Positions 21,116-31,659 of a stretch of 64,000 nt of DNA are shown one piece after another (position 1 is the first letter of the stretch; each line of letters opens with the position of its first letter). Origin of the DNA: Vibrio kanaloae (GTDB taxonomy: Bacteria; Pseudomonadota; Gammaproteobacteria; Enterobacterales; Vibrionaceae); the NCBI RefSeq assembly GCF_024347535.1, contig NZ_AP025497.1, forward strand, positions 310,001 to 374,000, read 5' to 3'. A program made the position numbers and the translations under genes. The notes below the pieces were generated by a model. That model was not told where the DNA came from, made no database searches, and was given only the letters and a program-made list of their open reading frames with translations.

Positions 21116-21131
21116 GGGTAGGGTTACTGTT

Positions 21132-21437
21132 ATGGCTAAACAATCAATGAAAGCACGTGAAGCTAAACGTGCAAAACTAGTAGCTAAGTTCGCTGAAAAG
21201 CGTTCTGCGCTAAAAGTTATCATTAGCGATGTAAACGCATCTGAAGAAGATCGTTGGAATGCGGTTCTTAAACTGCAATCTCTTCCACGTGATTCAAGTG
21301 CATCACGTCAGCGCAACCGTTGCAACCAAACTGGTCGTCCACACGGTTACCTACGTAAATTCGGTCTAAGCCGCATTAAGGTTCGTGAAGCTTGCATGAA
21401 AGGCGAGATTCCGGGTCTTCGTAAGGCTAGCTGGTAA
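21132..21437 (+). CDS. rpsN: 30S ribosomal protein S14
   Basis: 101 residues from the ATG at 21132 ([16 protein letters not shown]); the open frame continues upstream to 20904 but only as a shadow of rplE. This is the long, zinc-free type of S14: the C-terminal [19 protein letters not shown] lacks the CxxC pairs of the short form. Confidence 0.98.
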   Translation: MAKQSMKAREAKRAKLVAKFAEKRSALKVIISDVNASEEDRWNAVLKLQSLPRDSSASRQRNRCNQTGRPHGYLRKFGLSRIKVREACMKGEIPGLRKASW

Positions 21438-21466
21438 TTGCCACTTAATCATTTGGAGTAAATCTT

Positions 21467-21859
21467 ATGAGCATGCAAGATCCGATTTCGGATATGCTGA
21501 CCCGCGTTCGTAACGGTCAGGCAGCAAACAAAGTTGCTGTAAAAATGCCTTCTTCAAAGCTTAAAGTTGCAATTGCTGCATTACTTAAAGCTGAAGGTTA
21601 CATCGTAGACTTCGCTGTTGAAGGCGAAGCAAAACCTGAGCTAGAAGTTACTCTTAAGTACTTCCAAGCTAAACCTGTAATCGAGCAAATCAAGCGTGTA
21701 TCACGTCCTGGTCTAAGAGTTTATAAAAATAAAGACTCTTTACCTACAGTGATGGGTGGTCTTGGTATTGCAGTTGTTTCTACTTCCAAGGGTCTGATGT
21801 CTGACCGTGCTGCTCGTAAAGCAGGTCTTGGCGGTGAAATCATCTGTTACGTAGCTTAA
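21467..21859 (+). CDS. rpsH: 30S ribosomal protein S8
   Basis: 130 residues, [20 protein letters not shown]. In E. coli S8 binds the rplE region of this mRNA and represses the spc operon; whether the site is kept here was not tested. Ends with the conserved GGEIICYVA. Confidence 0.99.
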   Translation: MSMQDPISDMLTRVRNGQAANKVAVKMPSSKLKVAIAALLKAEGYIVDFAVEGEAKPELEVTLKYFQAKPVIEQIKRVSRPGLRVYKNKDSLPTVMGGLGIAVVSTSKGLMSDRAARKAGLGGEIICYVA

Positions 21860-21869
21860 GGAGTAGATT

Positions 21870-22403
21870 ATGTCTCGTGTTGCTAAAGCACCTGTCGCTA
21901 TTCCAGCTGGCGTAGAGGTGAAACTAAACGGCCAAGAAGTTACTGTAAAAGGTAGCAAAGGTGAGCTTACTCGCGTTCTTAACAACGCCGTAGTTATTGC
22001 ACAGGAAGAAAACAACCTAACTTTCGGTCCGAAAGAAGGTGTTGCTAACGCATGGGCACAAGCTGGTACAGCTCGCGCTCTAGTTAACAACATGGTTGTG
22101 GGTGTTACTGAGGGCTTCACTAAGAAGCTTACTCTTAAGGGTGTTGGTTACCGTGCTGCTATGAAAGGCAACTCTGTAGCTCTAACTCTTGGTTTTTCTC
22201 ACCCAGTAGAGCACGCTCTACCTGAAGGTATTAAAGCTGAGTGCCCTAGCCAAACTGAGATCATTGTAACTGGTTGTGATAAACAGCTAGTTGGTCAAGT
22301 TGCGGCTGACATTCGTTCTTATCGTGAGCCTGAGCCTTATAAAGGTAAAGGTGTACGTTACGCAGATGAAAATGTGCGTACTAAAGAAGCTAAGAAGAAG
22401 TAA
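21870..22403 (+). CDS. rplF: 50S ribosomal protein L6
   Basis: 177 residues, [21 protein letters not shown]. Two related domains; the C-terminal [24 protein letters not shown] is the family signature. AAGGAG upstream. Confidence 0.99.
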   Translation: MSRVAKAPVAIPAGVEVKLNGQEVTVKGSKGELTRVLNNAVVIAQEENNLTFGPKEGVANAWAQAGTARALVNNMVVGVTEGFTKKLTLKGVGYRAAMKGNSVALTLGFSHPVEHALPEGIKAECPSQTEIIVTGCDKQLVGQVAADIRSYREPEPYKGKGVRYADENVRTKEAKKK

Positions 22404-22412
22404 GGTATCACT

Positions 22413-22766
22413 ATGGATAAGAAAGCATCTCGCATCCGTCGTGCTACACGTGCACGTCGTAAGATTGCAGAACTTGGTGCAACTCGCCTGGTAGTACACC
22501 GTACTCCTCGCCATGTTTACGCACAAGTTATCTCGGCAAACGGCTCTGAGGTTATCGCAGCTGCTTCTACTGTAGAAAAAGCGATCCGTGAGCAAGTTAA
22601 GAACACTGGTAACATTGATGCAGCTAAAACAGTTGGTAAAACTGTTGCTGAGCGCGCTCTTGAAAAAGGCGTAGCTTCAGTTGCATTCGATCGTTCTGGT
22701 TTCCAATACCACGGTCGAGTAGCGGCGCTAGCAGAATCTGCTCGCGAAGCTGGTCTGAAATTCTAA
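22413..22766 (+). CDS. rplR: 50S ribosomal protein L18
   Basis: 117 residues with an Arg-rich N-terminus ([20 protein letters not shown]) that binds 5S rRNA. It ends in [26 protein letters not shown] as usual. Confidence 0.99.
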   Translation: MDKKASRIRRATRARRKIAELGATRLVVHRTPRHVYAQVISANGSEVIAAASTVEKAIREQVKNTGNIDAAKTVGKTVAERALEKGVASVAFDRSGFQYHGRVAALAESAREAGLKF

Positions 22767-22780
22767 GGTAGGGTTGGAAG

Positions 22781-23281
22781 ATGGCTAAAGAACAACAACA
22801 AGCTAATGATTTGCAAGAAAAATTGATTGCTGTTAACCGTGTATCTAAGACGGTTAAAGGTGGTCGAATCATGAGCTTCACTGCACTAACAGTAGTTGGT
22901 GACGGTAATGGTCGTGTAGGTTTCGGTTACGGCAAAGCTCGTGAAGTACCTGCTGCGATTCAAAAAGCAATGGAAAAGGCGCGTCGTAACATGGTTACTG
23001 TTGCGCTTAACGAAGGCACTCTTCACCACCCGGTGAAAGGTCGTCATTCGGGCTCTAAAGTTTACATGCAGCCAGCTGCTGAAGGTACAGGTGTTATTGC
23101 CGGTGGTGCAATGCGTGCTGTACTTGAAGTTGCGGGCGTACATAACGTACTTTCTAAAGCATACGGTTCTACGAACCCTATCAATATCGTTCGTGCAACG
23201 ATTGGTGCTTTAGTTGACGTTAAGTCACCAGAAATGGTTGCTGCTAAACGTGGTCTAACTGTTGAATCTATTTCGGAGTAA
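22781..23281 (+). CDS. rpsE: 30S ribosomal protein S5
   Basis: 166 residues. Double-stranded RNA-binding-like fold; the [32 protein letters not shown] loop controls decoding fidelity and is the spectinomycin contact; no resistance-type deletion is seen. Confidence 0.99.
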   Translation: MAKEQQQANDLQEKLIAVNRVSKTVKGGRIMSFTALTVVGDGNGRVGFGYGKAREVPAAIQKAMEKARRNMVTVALNEGTLHHPVKGRHSGSKVYMQPAAEGTGVIAGGAMRAVLEVAGVHNVLSKAYGSTNPINIVRATIGALVDVKSPEMVAAKRGLTVESISE

Positions 23282-23288
23282 GCACACG

Positions 23289-23465
23289 ATGGCAACTATT
23301 AAAGTAACTCAAACTAAAAGCTCAATTGGTCGCCTACCTAAGCACAAAGCGTGTCTTAAAGGTCTAGGTCTTCGTCGCATCAACCATACAGTAGAACTTG
23401 AAGATACACCGTGCGTACGCGGTATGATCAACAAGGTTTACTACATGGTTAAGATTGAGGAGTAA
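23289..23465 (+). CDS. rpmD: 50S ribosomal protein L30
   Basis: 58 residues from the ATG at 23289 ([20 protein letters not shown]). A longer reading from 23262 would overlap rpsE and exceed the family length. The final KIEE is typical of the bacterial short form. Confidence 0.97.
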   Translation: MATIKVTQTKSSIGRLPKHKACLKGLGLRRINHTVELEDTPCVRGMINKVYYMVKIEE

Positions 23466-23470
23466 TCAGA

Positions 23471-23905
23471 ATGCGTTTGAATACTCTATCACCGGCTGCT
23501 GGCTCTAAACCTTCTAAGAAGCGTGTAGGTCGTGGTATCGGTTCTGGCCTTGGTAAAACAGGTGGCCGCGGTCACAAAGGTCAAAAGTCACGTTCTGGCG
23601 GCTCTGTTCGTCCAGGTTTTGAAGGCGGTCAAATGCCTCTAAAACAACGTCTACCTAAATTCGGTTTCACTTCTCGTAAGAGTCTAGTGTCTGCTGAAGT
23701 TCGTCTAGCTGAGCTAGCGAAAGTAACAGGTGACGTAGTTGATCTTAACAGCCTTAAAGCTGCTAACGTTATCACTAAGAACATCGAATTTGTTAAGATC
23801 GTTCTTTCTGGTGACCTAAGTAAAGCTGTGACTGTTAAAGGTCTACGCGTGACTAAAGGCGCTAAAGCTGCAATCGAAGCTGCAGGCGGTAAAATCGAGG
23901 AATAA
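23471..23905 (+). CDS. rplO: 50S ribosomal protein L15
   Basis: 144 residues. The basic Gly-rich N-terminus ([22 protein letters not shown]) threads into 23S rRNA. 5 bases after rpmD and followed by secY. Confidence 0.99.
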   Translation: MRLNTLSPAAGSKPSKKRVGRGIGSGLGKTGGRGHKGQKSRSGGSVRPGFEGGQMPLKQRLPKFGFTSRKSLVSAEVRLAELAKVTGDVVDLNSLKAANVITKNIEFVKIVLSGDLSKAVTVKGLRVTKGAKAAIEAAGGKIEE

Positions 23906-23925
23906 TCTCGAGGAACGAGGTACAG

Positions 23926-25260
23926 ATGGCTAAGAAACCAGGAAAAGATTTTCGTAGTGCTCAGAGCGGCTTAAGTGAACTAAAGTCGCGCTTATTATTC
24001 GTAATTGGTGCACTTTTAGTATTCCGAGCCGGCTCTTTTGTGCCGATCCCTGGTATTGACGCAGCTGTACTTGCCGATTTGTTCGATCAGCAAAAAGGTA
24101 CCATCGTTGAAATGTTTAACATGTTCTCCGGTGGTGCTCTTGAGCGTGCATCTATATTAGCATTGGGTATCATGCCGTACATTTCGGCATCGATCGTAGT
24201 CCAATTGCTAACTGTAGTTCATCCAGCGTTAGCGGAACTCAAGAAAGAGGGTGAAGCAGGCCGTCGTAAGATAAGCCAATATACACGCTACGGCACGCTT
24301 GTACTTGCAACATTCCAAGCTATTGGTATCGCAACAGGCTTACCAAACATGGTCGATAATCTGGTTGTTATCAACCAAACCATGTTTACGCTTATTGCAA
24401 CCGTGAGTTTAGTAACTGGCACCATGTTTTTAATGTGGTTAGGTGAACAAATCACTGAGCGAGGAATCGGTAATGGTATTTCCATTCTGATTTTTGCAGG
24501 TATTGTTGCAGGGTTGCCTTCTGCAATCGGTCAAACAATCGAGCAAGCGCGTCAAGGTGAATTGCATGTGCTTCTTCTGCTGTTGATTGCTGTATTGTCT
24601 TTTGCTGTTATTTACTTCGTAGTTTTCATGGAACGTGGTCAACGTCGTATTGTCGTTAACTATGCGAAACGTCAACAAGGTCGTAAAGTTTTTGCAGCAC
24701 AAAGCTCTCATCTGCCTCTTAAAATTAATATGGCAGGTGTTATTCCAGCGATTTTTGCATCGAGTATTATTTTGTTCCCAGGAACATTAGCACAGTGGTT
24801 TGGTCAAAATGGCGAAAGCAGCGCGTTCGGTTGGTTAACTGACGTGTCATTAGCTCTTAGCCCTGGTCAACCTTTGTATGTAATGCTTTATGCAGCAGCT
24901 ATAATCTTCTTCTGTTTCTTCTATACAGCGTTGGTGTTTAACCCTCGCGAAACAGCTGATAACTTGAAGAAGTCTGGTGCATTCGTACCCGGTATCCGCC
25001 CAGGTGAGCAGACAGCGAAATATATCGATAAAGTAATGACTAGACTGACCCTTGCGGGCGCTCTATACATTACTTTTATATGTCTGATTCCTGAGTTCAT
25101 GATGGTCGCGTGGAACGTTCGTTTCTACTTTGGCGGCACATCACTATTAATCGTAGTGGTAGTTATCATGGATTTCATGGCACAGGTACAGACTCATCTG
25201 ATGTCTCAACAGTATGATTCTGTGTTAAAGAAAGCGAATCTGAAAGGTTACGGCCGTTAA
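23926..25260 (+). CDS. secY: SecY, protein translocase channel subunit
   Basis: 444 residues with ten hydrophobic segments, the plug region after TM1 and the cytoplasmic C5 loop ([21 protein letters not shown]). SecY forms the inner-membrane SecYEG pore for Sec and SRP substrates. As in E. coli it lies near the end of the spc operon, so membrane export capacity is co-regulated with ribosome synthesis. Confidence 0.99.
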   Translation: MAKKPGKDFRSAQSGLSELKSRLLFVIGALLVFRAGSFVPIPGIDAAVLADLFDQQKGTIVEMFNMFSGGALERASILALGIMPYISASIVVQLLTVVHPALAELKKEGEAGRRKISQYTRYGTLVLATFQAIGIATGLPNMVDNLVVINQTMFTLIATVSLVTGTMFLMWLGEQITERGIGNGISILIFAGIVAGLPSAIGQTIEQARQGELHVLLLLLIAVLSFAVIYFVVFMERGQRRIVVNYAKRQQGRKVFAAQSSHLPLKINMAGVIPAIFASSIILFPGTLAQWFGQNGESSAFGWLTDVSLALSPGQPLYVMLYAAAIIFFCFFYTALVFNPRETADNLKKSGAFVPGIRPGEQTAKYIDKVMTRLTLAGALYITFICLIPEFMMVAWNVRFYFGGTSLLIVVVVIMDFMAQVQTHLMSQQYDSVLKKANLKGYGR

Positions 25261-25301
25261 TTCGGTTATAACAATTTCGATTCCATTTACGGAGTTTAGC
25301 A

Positions 25302-25415
25302 ATGAAAGTTCGTGCTTCCGTTAAAAAAATCTGCCGTAACTGTAAAGTTATCAAGCGTAACGGTGTCGTTCGCGTGATTTGCAGTGAGCCAAAGCATAAG
25401 CAACGCCAAGGCTAA
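25302..25415 (+). CDS. rpmJ: 50S ribosomal protein L36
   Basis: 37 residues: [20 protein letters not shown] and then a [13 protein letters not shown] ending. The four zinc ligands are present (Cys11, Cys14, Cys27, His32), so this is the zinc-containing form. ACGGAG upstream of the ATG. Last gene of the spc operon, 41 bases after secY. Confidence 0.96.
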
Positions 25416-25432
25416 TAAGCAGAAATTTTTAC

Positions 25433-25461
25433 TTGAAATACAAGGTAGAGTCGAGTATATT
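25433..25461 (+). promoter_or_regulatory. alpha operon promoter
   Basis: TTGAAA (25433-25438), exactly 17 bases, TATATT (25456-25461). The -10 lies in the loop of an AAGGTAG/CTACCTT inverted repeat with an inner CGAG/CTCG stem followed by TTTT, so the same DNA may terminate spc transcripts. Confidence 0.65.
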
Positions 25462-25477
25462 CCTCGGCCTACCTTTT

Positions 25478-25585
25478 GCGTGCAAAAGAAGTAGTATGCC
25501 GCAGCGTATCCATAACGGGCTTTGCTGCGGATAATTCTTTTATGAACCCCCTTAGGAGTGAATAATGGCCCGTATAGCCGGCATT
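25478..25585 (+). promoter_or_regulatory. Alpha-operon ribosome-binding-site RNA (S4 repressor target)
   Basis: Two nested helices are visible: AAAAGAA (25484-25490) with TTCTTTT (25535-25541), and CCGCAGC (25499-25505) with GCTGCGG (25524-25530). The loop GTATCCATAACGGGCTTT and the start-site sequence closely resemble the E. coli alpha leader, in which S4 stabilises a pseudoknot that traps the ribosome at rpsM. The pseudoknot itself was not modelled. Confidence 0.85.
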
Positions 25586-25921
25586 AACATTCCTGATCAT
25601 AAGCATTCTGTAATTGCACTTACTGCAATCTACGGTATCGGTAAAACTCGCTCTCAAGCTATTCTAGCTGAAGTGGGTATTGCTGAAGATGCTAAGATCA
25701 GTGAACTAACTGAAGAGCAGATCGATCAACTGCGTGATGGTGTAGCTAAGTACACTGTAGAAGGTGATCTACGTCGTGAAGTATCGATGAACATCAAGCG
25801 TCTTATGGACCTTGGCTGTTACCGCGGTCTTCGTCATCGTCGCAGTCTACCACTACGTGGACAGCGTACTAAAACCAACGCTCGCACCCGTAAGGGTCCG
25901 CGCAAGCCGATCAAGAAATAG
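25565..25921 (+). CDS. rpsM: 30S ribosomal protein S13
   Basis: 118 residues, [20 protein letters not shown]. Its C-terminal tail ([12 protein letters not shown]) contacts the P-site tRNA. TTAGGAG precedes the ATG inside the S4-responsive leader. Confidence 0.99.
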   Translation: MARIAGINIPDHKHSVIALTAIYGIGKTRSQAILAEVGIAEDAKISELTEEQIDQLRDGVAKYTVEGDLRREVSMNIKRLMDLGCYRGLRHRRSLPLRGQRTKTNARTRKGPRKPIKK

Positions 25922-25934
25922 TCGGATAAGGTAG

Positions 25935-26330
<396 letters not shown>

Positions 26331-26361
26331 GTTTCGTTTCTAGGAATATTGGAGAAAGATC

Positions 26362-26982
26362 ATGGCAAGATATTTGGGTCCTAAGCTGAAGCTTAGCCGT
26401 CGCGAAGGTACTGACTTATTTCTTAAGTCTGGTGTCCGTGCGATCGATACCAAGTGTAAAATTGATAACGCACCAGGTGTACACGGCGCTCGTCGCGGTC
26501 GTCTATCTGAGTATGGCGTTCAGCTTCGTGAGAAGCAAAAAGTTCGTCGTATCTACGGCGTTCTAGAAAAACAATTCCGCAACTACTACAAAGAAGCTGC
26601 ACGTCTTAAAGGCAACACGGGTGCAAACCTGCTTCAGCTTCTTGAAGGTCGTCTTGATAACGTAGTTTACCGTATGGGTTTTGGTGCAACTCGCGCTGAA
26701 TCTCGTCAACTAGTTAGCCACAAGTCTATCCTAGTTAACGGTAAAGTTGTAAACGTTCCTTCTTTCAAAGTAGCGGCAAATGACGTTGTTTCTATTCGCG
26801 AGAAAGCTAAACAGCAATCTCGTATTAAAGCTGCTCTAGAAGTTGCTGAACAACGTGAAAAGCCAACTTGGATTGAAGTAGATGCTGGCAAAATGGAAGG
26901 TACATTCAAGCGTATGCCTGAGCGTTCTGATCTATCAGCTGACATCAATGAACACTTGATCGTCGAACTTTACTCTAAGTAA
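26362..26982 (+). CDS. rpsD: 30S ribosomal protein S4
   Basis: 206 residues, [20 protein letters not shown]. It contains the S4 RNA-binding domain (about 96-160; [20 protein letters not shown]). It initiates 30S assembly and represses the alpha operon through the leader before rpsM. Confidence 0.99.
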   Translation: MARYLGPKLKLSRREGTDLFLKSGVRAIDTKCKIDNAPGVHGARRGRLSEYGVQLREKQKVRRIYGVLEKQFRNYYKEAARLKGNTGANLLQLLEGRLDNVVYRMGFGATRAESRQLVSHKSILVNGKVVNVPSFKVAANDVVSIREKAKQQSRIKAALEVAEQREKPTWIEVDAGKMEGTFKRMPERSDLSADINEHLIVELYSK

Positions 26983-27004
26983 GGTTAAAAAAAGAGAGGA
27001 CACA

Positions 27005-27997
27005 ATGCAGGGTTCTGTAACAGAATTTCTTAAGCCGCGTCTTGTTGACATTGAACAGATCAATACGACACACGCGAAAGTAACTCTTGAGCCATTAGAG
27101 CGCGGTTTCGGCCACACTCTAGGTAATGCTCTTCGCCGCATTCTTCTATCTTCTATGCCGGGTTGTGCCGTAACAGAAGTTGAAATTGAAGGTGTGCTAC
27201 ACGAATACAGCACTAAAGAAGGCGTTCAGGAAGATATCCTTGAAATCCTTCTGAACCTTAAAGGTTTAGCTGTACGCGTTGCTGAAGGCAAAGATGAAGT
27301 GTTTATTACACTGAACAAATCAGGCTCAGGCCCTGTTGTTGCAGGTGACATCACCCACGATGGTGATGTAGAGATCGCTAACCCTGAGCACGTAATTTGT
27401 CACCTAACGGATGACAATGCTGAGATCGCTATGCGAATCAAAGTAGAACGTGGTCGTGGTTACGTTCCAGCTTCAGCTCGTATCCATACTGAAGAAGATG
27501 AGCGTCCAATTGGTCGTCTACTTGTTGACGCTACTTACAGCCCGGTCGATAAAATCGCCTATGCTGTAGAAGCGGCACGTGTAGAACAACGTACTGACTT
27601 AGACAAGCTTGTTATCGATATGGAAACGAACGGTACTCTAGAACCTGAGGAAGCAATCCGTCGTGCAGCTACTATTTTAGCTGAACAATTGGATGCGTTC
27701 GTAGATCTTCGTGATGTACGTGTACCTGAGGAGAAGGAAGAGAAGCCAGAATTCGATCCTATCCTACTACGTCCTGTAGACGATCTTGAACTAACAGTTC
27801 GCTCTGCTAACTGTTTGAAAGCAGAAGCGATTCACTACATCGGTGATCTTGTACAGCGCACTGAGGTTGAGCTACTTAAAACGCCAAACCTTGGTAAGAA
27901 ATCTCTTACAGAGATTAAAGATGTGCTTGCTTCACGTGGTCTTTCTCTGGGCATGCGCCTAGAAAACTGGCCACCAGCGTCAATCGCTGAAGATTAA
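27005..27997 (+). CDS. rpoA: RNA polymerase alpha subunit
   Basis: 330 residues. N-terminal dimerisation and beta/beta-prime binding domain ([19 protein letters not shown]), a flexible linker about residue 235-250, and a C-terminal domain whose ARCNCLKAE-like helix ([16 protein letters not shown]) binds UP elements and activators. Confidence 0.99.
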   Translation: MQGSVTEFLKPRLVDIEQINTTHAKVTLEPLERGFGHTLGNALRRILLSSMPGCAVTEVEIEGVLHEYSTKEGVQEDILEILLNLKGLAVRVAEGKDEVFITLNKSGSGPVVAGDITHDGDVEIANPEHVICHLTDDNAEIAMRIKVERGRGYVPASARIHTEEDERPIGRLLVDATYSPVDKIAYAVEAARVEQRTDLDKLVIDMETNGTLEPEEAIRRAATILAEQLDAFVDLRDVRVPEEKEEKPEFDPILLRPVDDLELTVRSANCLKAEAIHYIGDLVQRTEVELLKTPNLGKKSLTEIKDVLASRGLSLGMRLENWPPASIAED

Positions 27998-28021
27998 TCG
28001 AAAAGTTAGAAGGATTAGGTC

Positions 28022-28402
28022 ATGCGCCATCGTAAAAGTGGTCGTCAACTCAACCGCAACAGCAGTCATCGTAAAGCGATGTTCAGCAACATGGCTAGCT
28101 CTCTTGTTCGTCACGAAGTTATTAAGACTACCGTGCCTAAAGCAAAAGAACTACGTCGCGTAATTGAGCCGTTGATTACCCTAGCTAAGACAGACAGTGT
28201 TGCTAACCGTCGTCTTGCATTTGCTCGCACTCGTGATAACGAAGTTGTAGCAAAACTATTTAATGAACTAGGCCCGCGCTTTGCGGCTCGCCAAGGTGGT
28301 TACACTCGCATTCTTAAATGTGGTTTCCGTACTGGTGATAAAGCTCCAATGGCTTACATTGAGCTAGTAGACCGCCCAGCTGCTGAAGACGCCGCTGAGT
28401 AA
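28022..28402 (+). CDS. rplQ: 50S ribosomal protein L17
   Basis: 126 residues, [20 protein letters not shown]. Last gene of the alpha operon, 24 bases after rpoA and followed by a terminator. Confidence 0.99.
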   Translation: MRHRKSGRQLNRNSSHRKAMFSNMASSLVRHEVIKTTVPKAKELRRVIEPLITLAKTDSVANRRLAFARTRDNEVVAKLFNELGPRFAARQGGYTRILKCGFRTGDKAPMAYIELVDRPAAEDAAE

Positions 28403-28423
28403 TCTAGACTAGATTATTAATAC

Positions 28424-28452
28424 AAAAAGCCGAGCATTAGCTCGGCTTTTTT
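28424..28452 (+). terminator. Rho-independent terminator of the alpha operon
   Basis: Stem AGCCGAGC/GCTCGGCT flanked by A and T runs, loop ATTA, then TTTTTT. 22 bases after the rplQ stop. Confidence 0.93.
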
Positions 28453-28540
28453 GTATCTATAGAATAAGGAATAGATAACAAAAATTGCACTATGATGTTT
28501 GGCATTTTTTGCTTGTCTTATCTGCTTTATTTTTCAAAAA

Positions 28541-28645
<105 letters not shown>

Positions 28646-28664
28646 CATATCTTTTCTTCCATAC

Positions 28665-28690
28665 ACAAAAAAGAGCACCGAAGTGCCCTT
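28665..28690 (-). terminator. Terminator of the DUF2780 lipoprotein gene
   Basis: Read on the minus strand: AAGGGCAC, TTCG loop, GTGCTCTT (one G-U pair), then a run of T. Confidence 0.85.
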
Positions 28691-28724
28691 ATCAAATTTC
28701 AAGCTAGCTATTAATAACTAACGA

Positions 28725-29219
28725 TTATTGCCATACAGCTGCAAGTGAATCCATCAGGCCGCTCGTGGCACCTTGTGACTGTAATGCTTGAAGAATGATT
28801 GGCGCAAATGTCGTAACCATTGATGGATCCATACCTAATCCAGAAAATGCACTTTCAACGGCACCTTGTGAGCTTAATAGCGATGATAGACCTGTAGACT
28901 CTAGGCTCGACATGCCAGGAATAAGTGAGGCGAGTTCTTTGTTGTCGACTGTGCCTAGTGAGTTTTGTGCAAGGGCTAACATTGAACCAATACCACCAAC
29001 TGCTTGGTCGCTAGTAACAGAAGCTTGGTCAGCTACTGTATCCACAAGAGGTGTTGTTTCGTTCTGTTGAGACCACATATTCACTGCCGCCATTAGTGCA
29101 GTTTGGGATAGTTGGGAATAGTTGGTATCTGATGATGAACTGGTTTGTTCAGAGTCGCTAGTGCTAGCGCAAGAGACAACAGCAAGGCTGCTTAAAACTG
29201 TGATGAGTACTTTCTTCAT
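28725..29219 (-). CDS. DUF2780 family lipoprotein (VcgC/VcgE-like)
   Basis: 164 residues. Signal with lipobox AVVSC (Cys17), a Ser-rich linker, then an Ala/Leu/Ser/Gly-rich helical domain with repeated GLSSLL and GLGMDPSMV patterns. This resembles DUF2780, found in Vibrio and Shewanella near other envelope genes. The function is unknown. It stands alone with its own terminator. Confidence 0.75.
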   Translation of the reverse strand: MKKVLITVLSSLAVVSCASTSDSEQTSSSSDTNYSQLSQTALMAAVNMWSQQNETTPLVDTVADQASVTSDQAVGGIGSMLALAQNSLGTVDNKELASLIPGMSSLESTGLSSLLSSQGAVESAFSGLGMDPSMVTTFAPIILQALQSQGATSGLMDSLAAVWQ

Positions 29220-29264
29220 TATTCGTCCTTAAGTAATAAAGTAATTTACTCTTTCACTATAAAC

Positions 29265-29294
29265 GAAAAACGGCGATGTAGTGACATCGCCGTT
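29265..29294 (-). terminator. Rho-independent terminator after fklB
   Basis: 11-bp stem AACGGCGATGT/ACATCGCCGTT with a 4-base loop; on the minus strand it is followed by TTTT. A second inverted repeat, CCTATAGTA/TACTATAGG at 29316-29341, lies nearer to fklB but has its T run on the plus strand. Confidence 0.85.
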
Positions 29295-29353
29295 GGATTA
29301 TTTTAATTTTATTTCCCTATAGTAGTTTGTTTTACTATAGGTTTTTTCAAAAA

Positions 29354-29974
29354 TTAAAGAACAGCTAGAAGTTCTACTTCAAATACTAGAGCAGCAAATG
29401 GTGGGATTGCTGCGCCTGCGCCACGCTCACCGTATGCTAGATCTTGAGGGACGTATAGCTTCCACTTAGAGCCAACAGGCATCATTTGTAGAGCTTGTAC
29501 CCAACCTTGAATTACGCCAGTTACTGGGAATTCAGCTGGTTGGCCACGAGATACAGAGCTGTCGAAAACAGTACCGTCAGTTAGTTCACCGTGGTAGTGA
29601 ACACGTACTTGCTTGTCTGCTGTTGGAATTTCGCCAGTACCTTCAGTTAGTACTTCGTACTGAAGACCAGACTCAAGAACCGTCACTTCTGAACGAAGAG
29701 CGTTGTCAGCTAAGAAAGCTTCGCCGTCAGCAGCAGCAGCTTTAGCTAGTTCTTGACGTGCAGCTTCACCACGAGTGTGTAGCTCTTGTAGTGCATTGTT
29801 GATTTCGTCAATTTCGATAGCGGGCATGTCACCAACTAGAGCAGTTGCGATACCGGCAGCGATTGCGTCAACATTTAGGCCTTCAAGACCAGAACCAGCA
29901 AGTTGTTGGCCCATTTGTAGACCGATACCGTAGCTTGCTTTTTGCTCTACAGTTTCAAATTTTACTTCAGACAT
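29354..29974 (-). CDS. fklB: FklB (FKBP22), peptidyl-prolyl isomerase
   Basis: 206 residues without a signal peptide. The N-terminal helical dimerisation region (residues 1-85) is joined to an FKBP domain with VHYHGELTDGTVFDSSVSRGQP and LAYGERGAGAAIPP. It catalyses proline isomerisation in the cytoplasm. It is divergent from ytfB, as in E. coli. It is one of three FKBP proteins in the window, with SlyD and FkpA. Confidence 0.94.
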   Translation of the reverse strand: MSEVKFETVEQKASYGIGLQMGQQLAGSGLEGLNVDAIAAGIATALVGDMPAIEIDEINNALQELHTRGEAARQELAKAAAADGEAFLADNALRSEVTVLESGLQYEVLTEGTGEIPTADKQVRVHYHGELTDGTVFDSSVSRGQPAEFPVTGVIQGWVQALQMMPVGSKWKLYVPQDLAYGERGAGAAIPPFAALVFEVELLAVL

Positions 29975-30188
29975 GAAAAGTCACTCTTTTTGTCAGTACG
30001 AAAACAGTAAGAATACCAGTATTAGCATCGTGAAGAAATGGTTAGCCCCTGATCACTTGTGCTTTACTGAGCCCAAAATCACAGCTATGTTAATTTTCCT
30101 GCTTTGCTCCTCGTTGTGACGGAAAGATCTATACTGTTGGTACTTTGGTTTTTATACTGTAGTGATTCAACGTATAGGACGCAGTGGT

Positions 30189-30767
30189 ATGAATCGTCGT
30201 CAAAAGAAAAAACAGCAAGTTGATCACTTTGCAGAGCTTAAGGATCGACTGCTACAGCTCAAAGTCAAAATGAGCTCACTCGATATAAAAAAAATGAAGG
30301 CCACAGTTACGCAAACTTGGCAAGCATTGCCGAAGTTGCACCAAAGGTTATTGATGGTCATAGTGCCAATCGTATTGGTCTTACTTTTCGTGCCGCTCCC
30401 AGAGCCTAAAGTAGAGGTAGTTCTATCAACATCGCGTGTCGCACTTGAGATAGACACCGTTGGGTTAAGTAAACAGCAAAATACAAAAAGTACCCCATCA
30501 GAATCTAGCACCTGGCAGGAGTATCTTGTTAAGCAAGGTGACACTTTGGCGCAGGTTTTTCGAAACAATGATTTACCGCTGTCTGATCTTAACGCTTTAG
30601 TCCGTATTGAAGGCTCTGATAAGCCTCTTAGCCAGATCCGAAAAGGCCAGCTAGTACGATTTAAAGTTGCAGAAACGGGTCAACTGGATATTCTTCAACT
30701 AGAGAAAGGCGACACTTCGGTGATGTTTTTCCGACTGTCTGATGGTGGCTTTGGTCGAAGCAAGTAA
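30189..30767 (+). CDS. ytfB: YtfB/OapA family cell-envelope protein
   Basis: 192 residues from the ATG at 30189 (AGGA 9 bases upstream); a GTG at 30162 would add nine residues. A basic N-terminus, one membrane segment (LLMVIVPIVLVLLFVPLP, about residue 60), then a LysM-like OapA domain, EYLVKQGDTLAQVFRNNDLP. OapA-domain proteins bind glycans; E. coli YtfB localises to the septum. The order fklB-ytfB is kept. Confidence 0.87.
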   Translation: MNRRQKKKQQVDHFAELKDRLLQLKVKMSSLDIKKMKATVTQTWQALPKLHQRLLMVIVPIVLVLLFVPLPEPKVEVVLSTSRVALEIDTVGLSKQQNTKSTPSESSTWQEYLVKQGDTLAQVFRNNDLPLSDLNALVRIEGSDKPLSQIRKGQLVRFKVAETGQLDILQLEKGDTSVMFFRLSDGGFGRSK

Positions 30768-30803
30768 ATCAGACGAAGTTGATAGCTACCTATTCTTTGA
30801 TAG

Positions 30804-30832
30804 AAAAGAGCTAATGACTAGCTCTTTTTTTT
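30804..30832 (+). terminator. ytfB terminator lying inside the 3' end of the EamA gene
   Basis: Stem AAAAGAGCTA/TAGCTCTTTT, loop ATGAC, then eight T. The stop codon of the convergent EamA gene (30811-30813) lies in the stem. Confidence 0.9.
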
Positions 30833-31659
30833 GGGCGTTTGAAAGGTGCCAGCGGCAAGATAATCAGCATGATTCCGATAAAGGTCAATGTGTCTGGGAT
30901 TTCATCGAACCATGCTGCTCCGATGAATGCAACAAAGACTAACCCCGAATACTCTGCCAATGCAATTTGGCTAGAGTGAGCTTTCTGATAGGCGGCAACG
31001 GCAAGACCGTTATAGCTCAGTATCAATGTTGCGCTTAATCCAATGTATCCCAAATGTTCTATGGAAACCGGTTGCCAGTACAGGAAGCATAATATCAATG
31101 AAGCTGGAACTGAGAATAATGTTGTCCACCACAGCGTCGTGACCACCGATTGCTCGCTAGGGAGTTTTCTTACTAGGACATTGAAGAGTGCGAGTGTGAG
31201 CGCTGTGCCCAAAGCAAACAGTGCTGCCCAGTGGAATTGCGATGGCCTTAAGACTATCAGCGCACCAATGAAGCCGATGGTAGTGGCGATAACCTTGCCA
31301 AGTGCTGGTTGCTCTTTCAGTAGAAACATAGCAAGAGGCAACATCAATAAGGGGGCGACGTAAAACACAGCGTTAGCAGTTGCCAAAGATAAATGGGTGA
31401 TCGCCACAACCATACACCCACTGCCAATTAATATTAGCTGCCCTCGTATAAAGGTGACTTTGGCTTGCTGTAAGCGTCGTTGCTCTTTTTTCTGTTGCAG
31501 CCACAAAGGGGTGATGATAAGTAGGGATATCAACTGTCGGAAAAAAATATATTGAAGAGGCGGTACTTCACCATTCAATAGTTTAACTGCTACGTCCGAA
31601 AGTGAGGCAAACAGGTTACCCGCAATCAGCATTAGGATACCGACAGTGATATTCGACAT
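30811..31659 (-). CDS. DMT superfamily EamA-type permease
   Basis: 282 residues in about ten hydrophobic segments forming two EamA repeats (about 5-135 and 145-275). The AGNLFASLSDVAVKLL start and Pro-rich third helices fit the drug/metabolite transporter superfamily. The substrate cannot be deduced. It overlaps the elaA stop codon by one base (TAATG), so the two are co-transcribed. The last residues are encoded by the ytfB terminator. Confidence 0.87.
   Translation of the reverse strand: MSNITVGILMLIAGNLFASLSDVAVKLLNGEVPPLQYIFFRQLISLLIITPLWLQQKKEQRRLQQAKVTFIRGQLILIGSGCMVVAITHLSLATANAVFYVAPLLMLPLAMFLLKEQPALGKVIATTIGFIGALIVLRPSQFHWAALFALGTALTLALFNVLVRKLPSEQSVVTTLWWTTLFSVPASLILCFLYWQPVSIEHLGYIGLSATLILSYNGLAVAAYQKAHSSQIALAEYSGLVFVAFIGAAWFDEIPDTLTFIGIMLIILPLAPFKRPKKRASH

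Noticed and set aside
20904..21131. N-terminal extension of S14
   Set aside because: It overlaps rplE in another frame; the conserved S14 start is the ATG at 21132.
25442..25476. Dedicated spc terminator after rpmJ
   Set aside because: The inverted repeat has only four T and coincides with the alpha promoter, so it is mentioned there and not called separately.
29316..29347. Second terminator next to fklB (CCTATAGTA/TACTATAGG)
   Set aside because: Its T run is on the plus strand, where no transcript is expected; kept only as a note under the fklB terminator.
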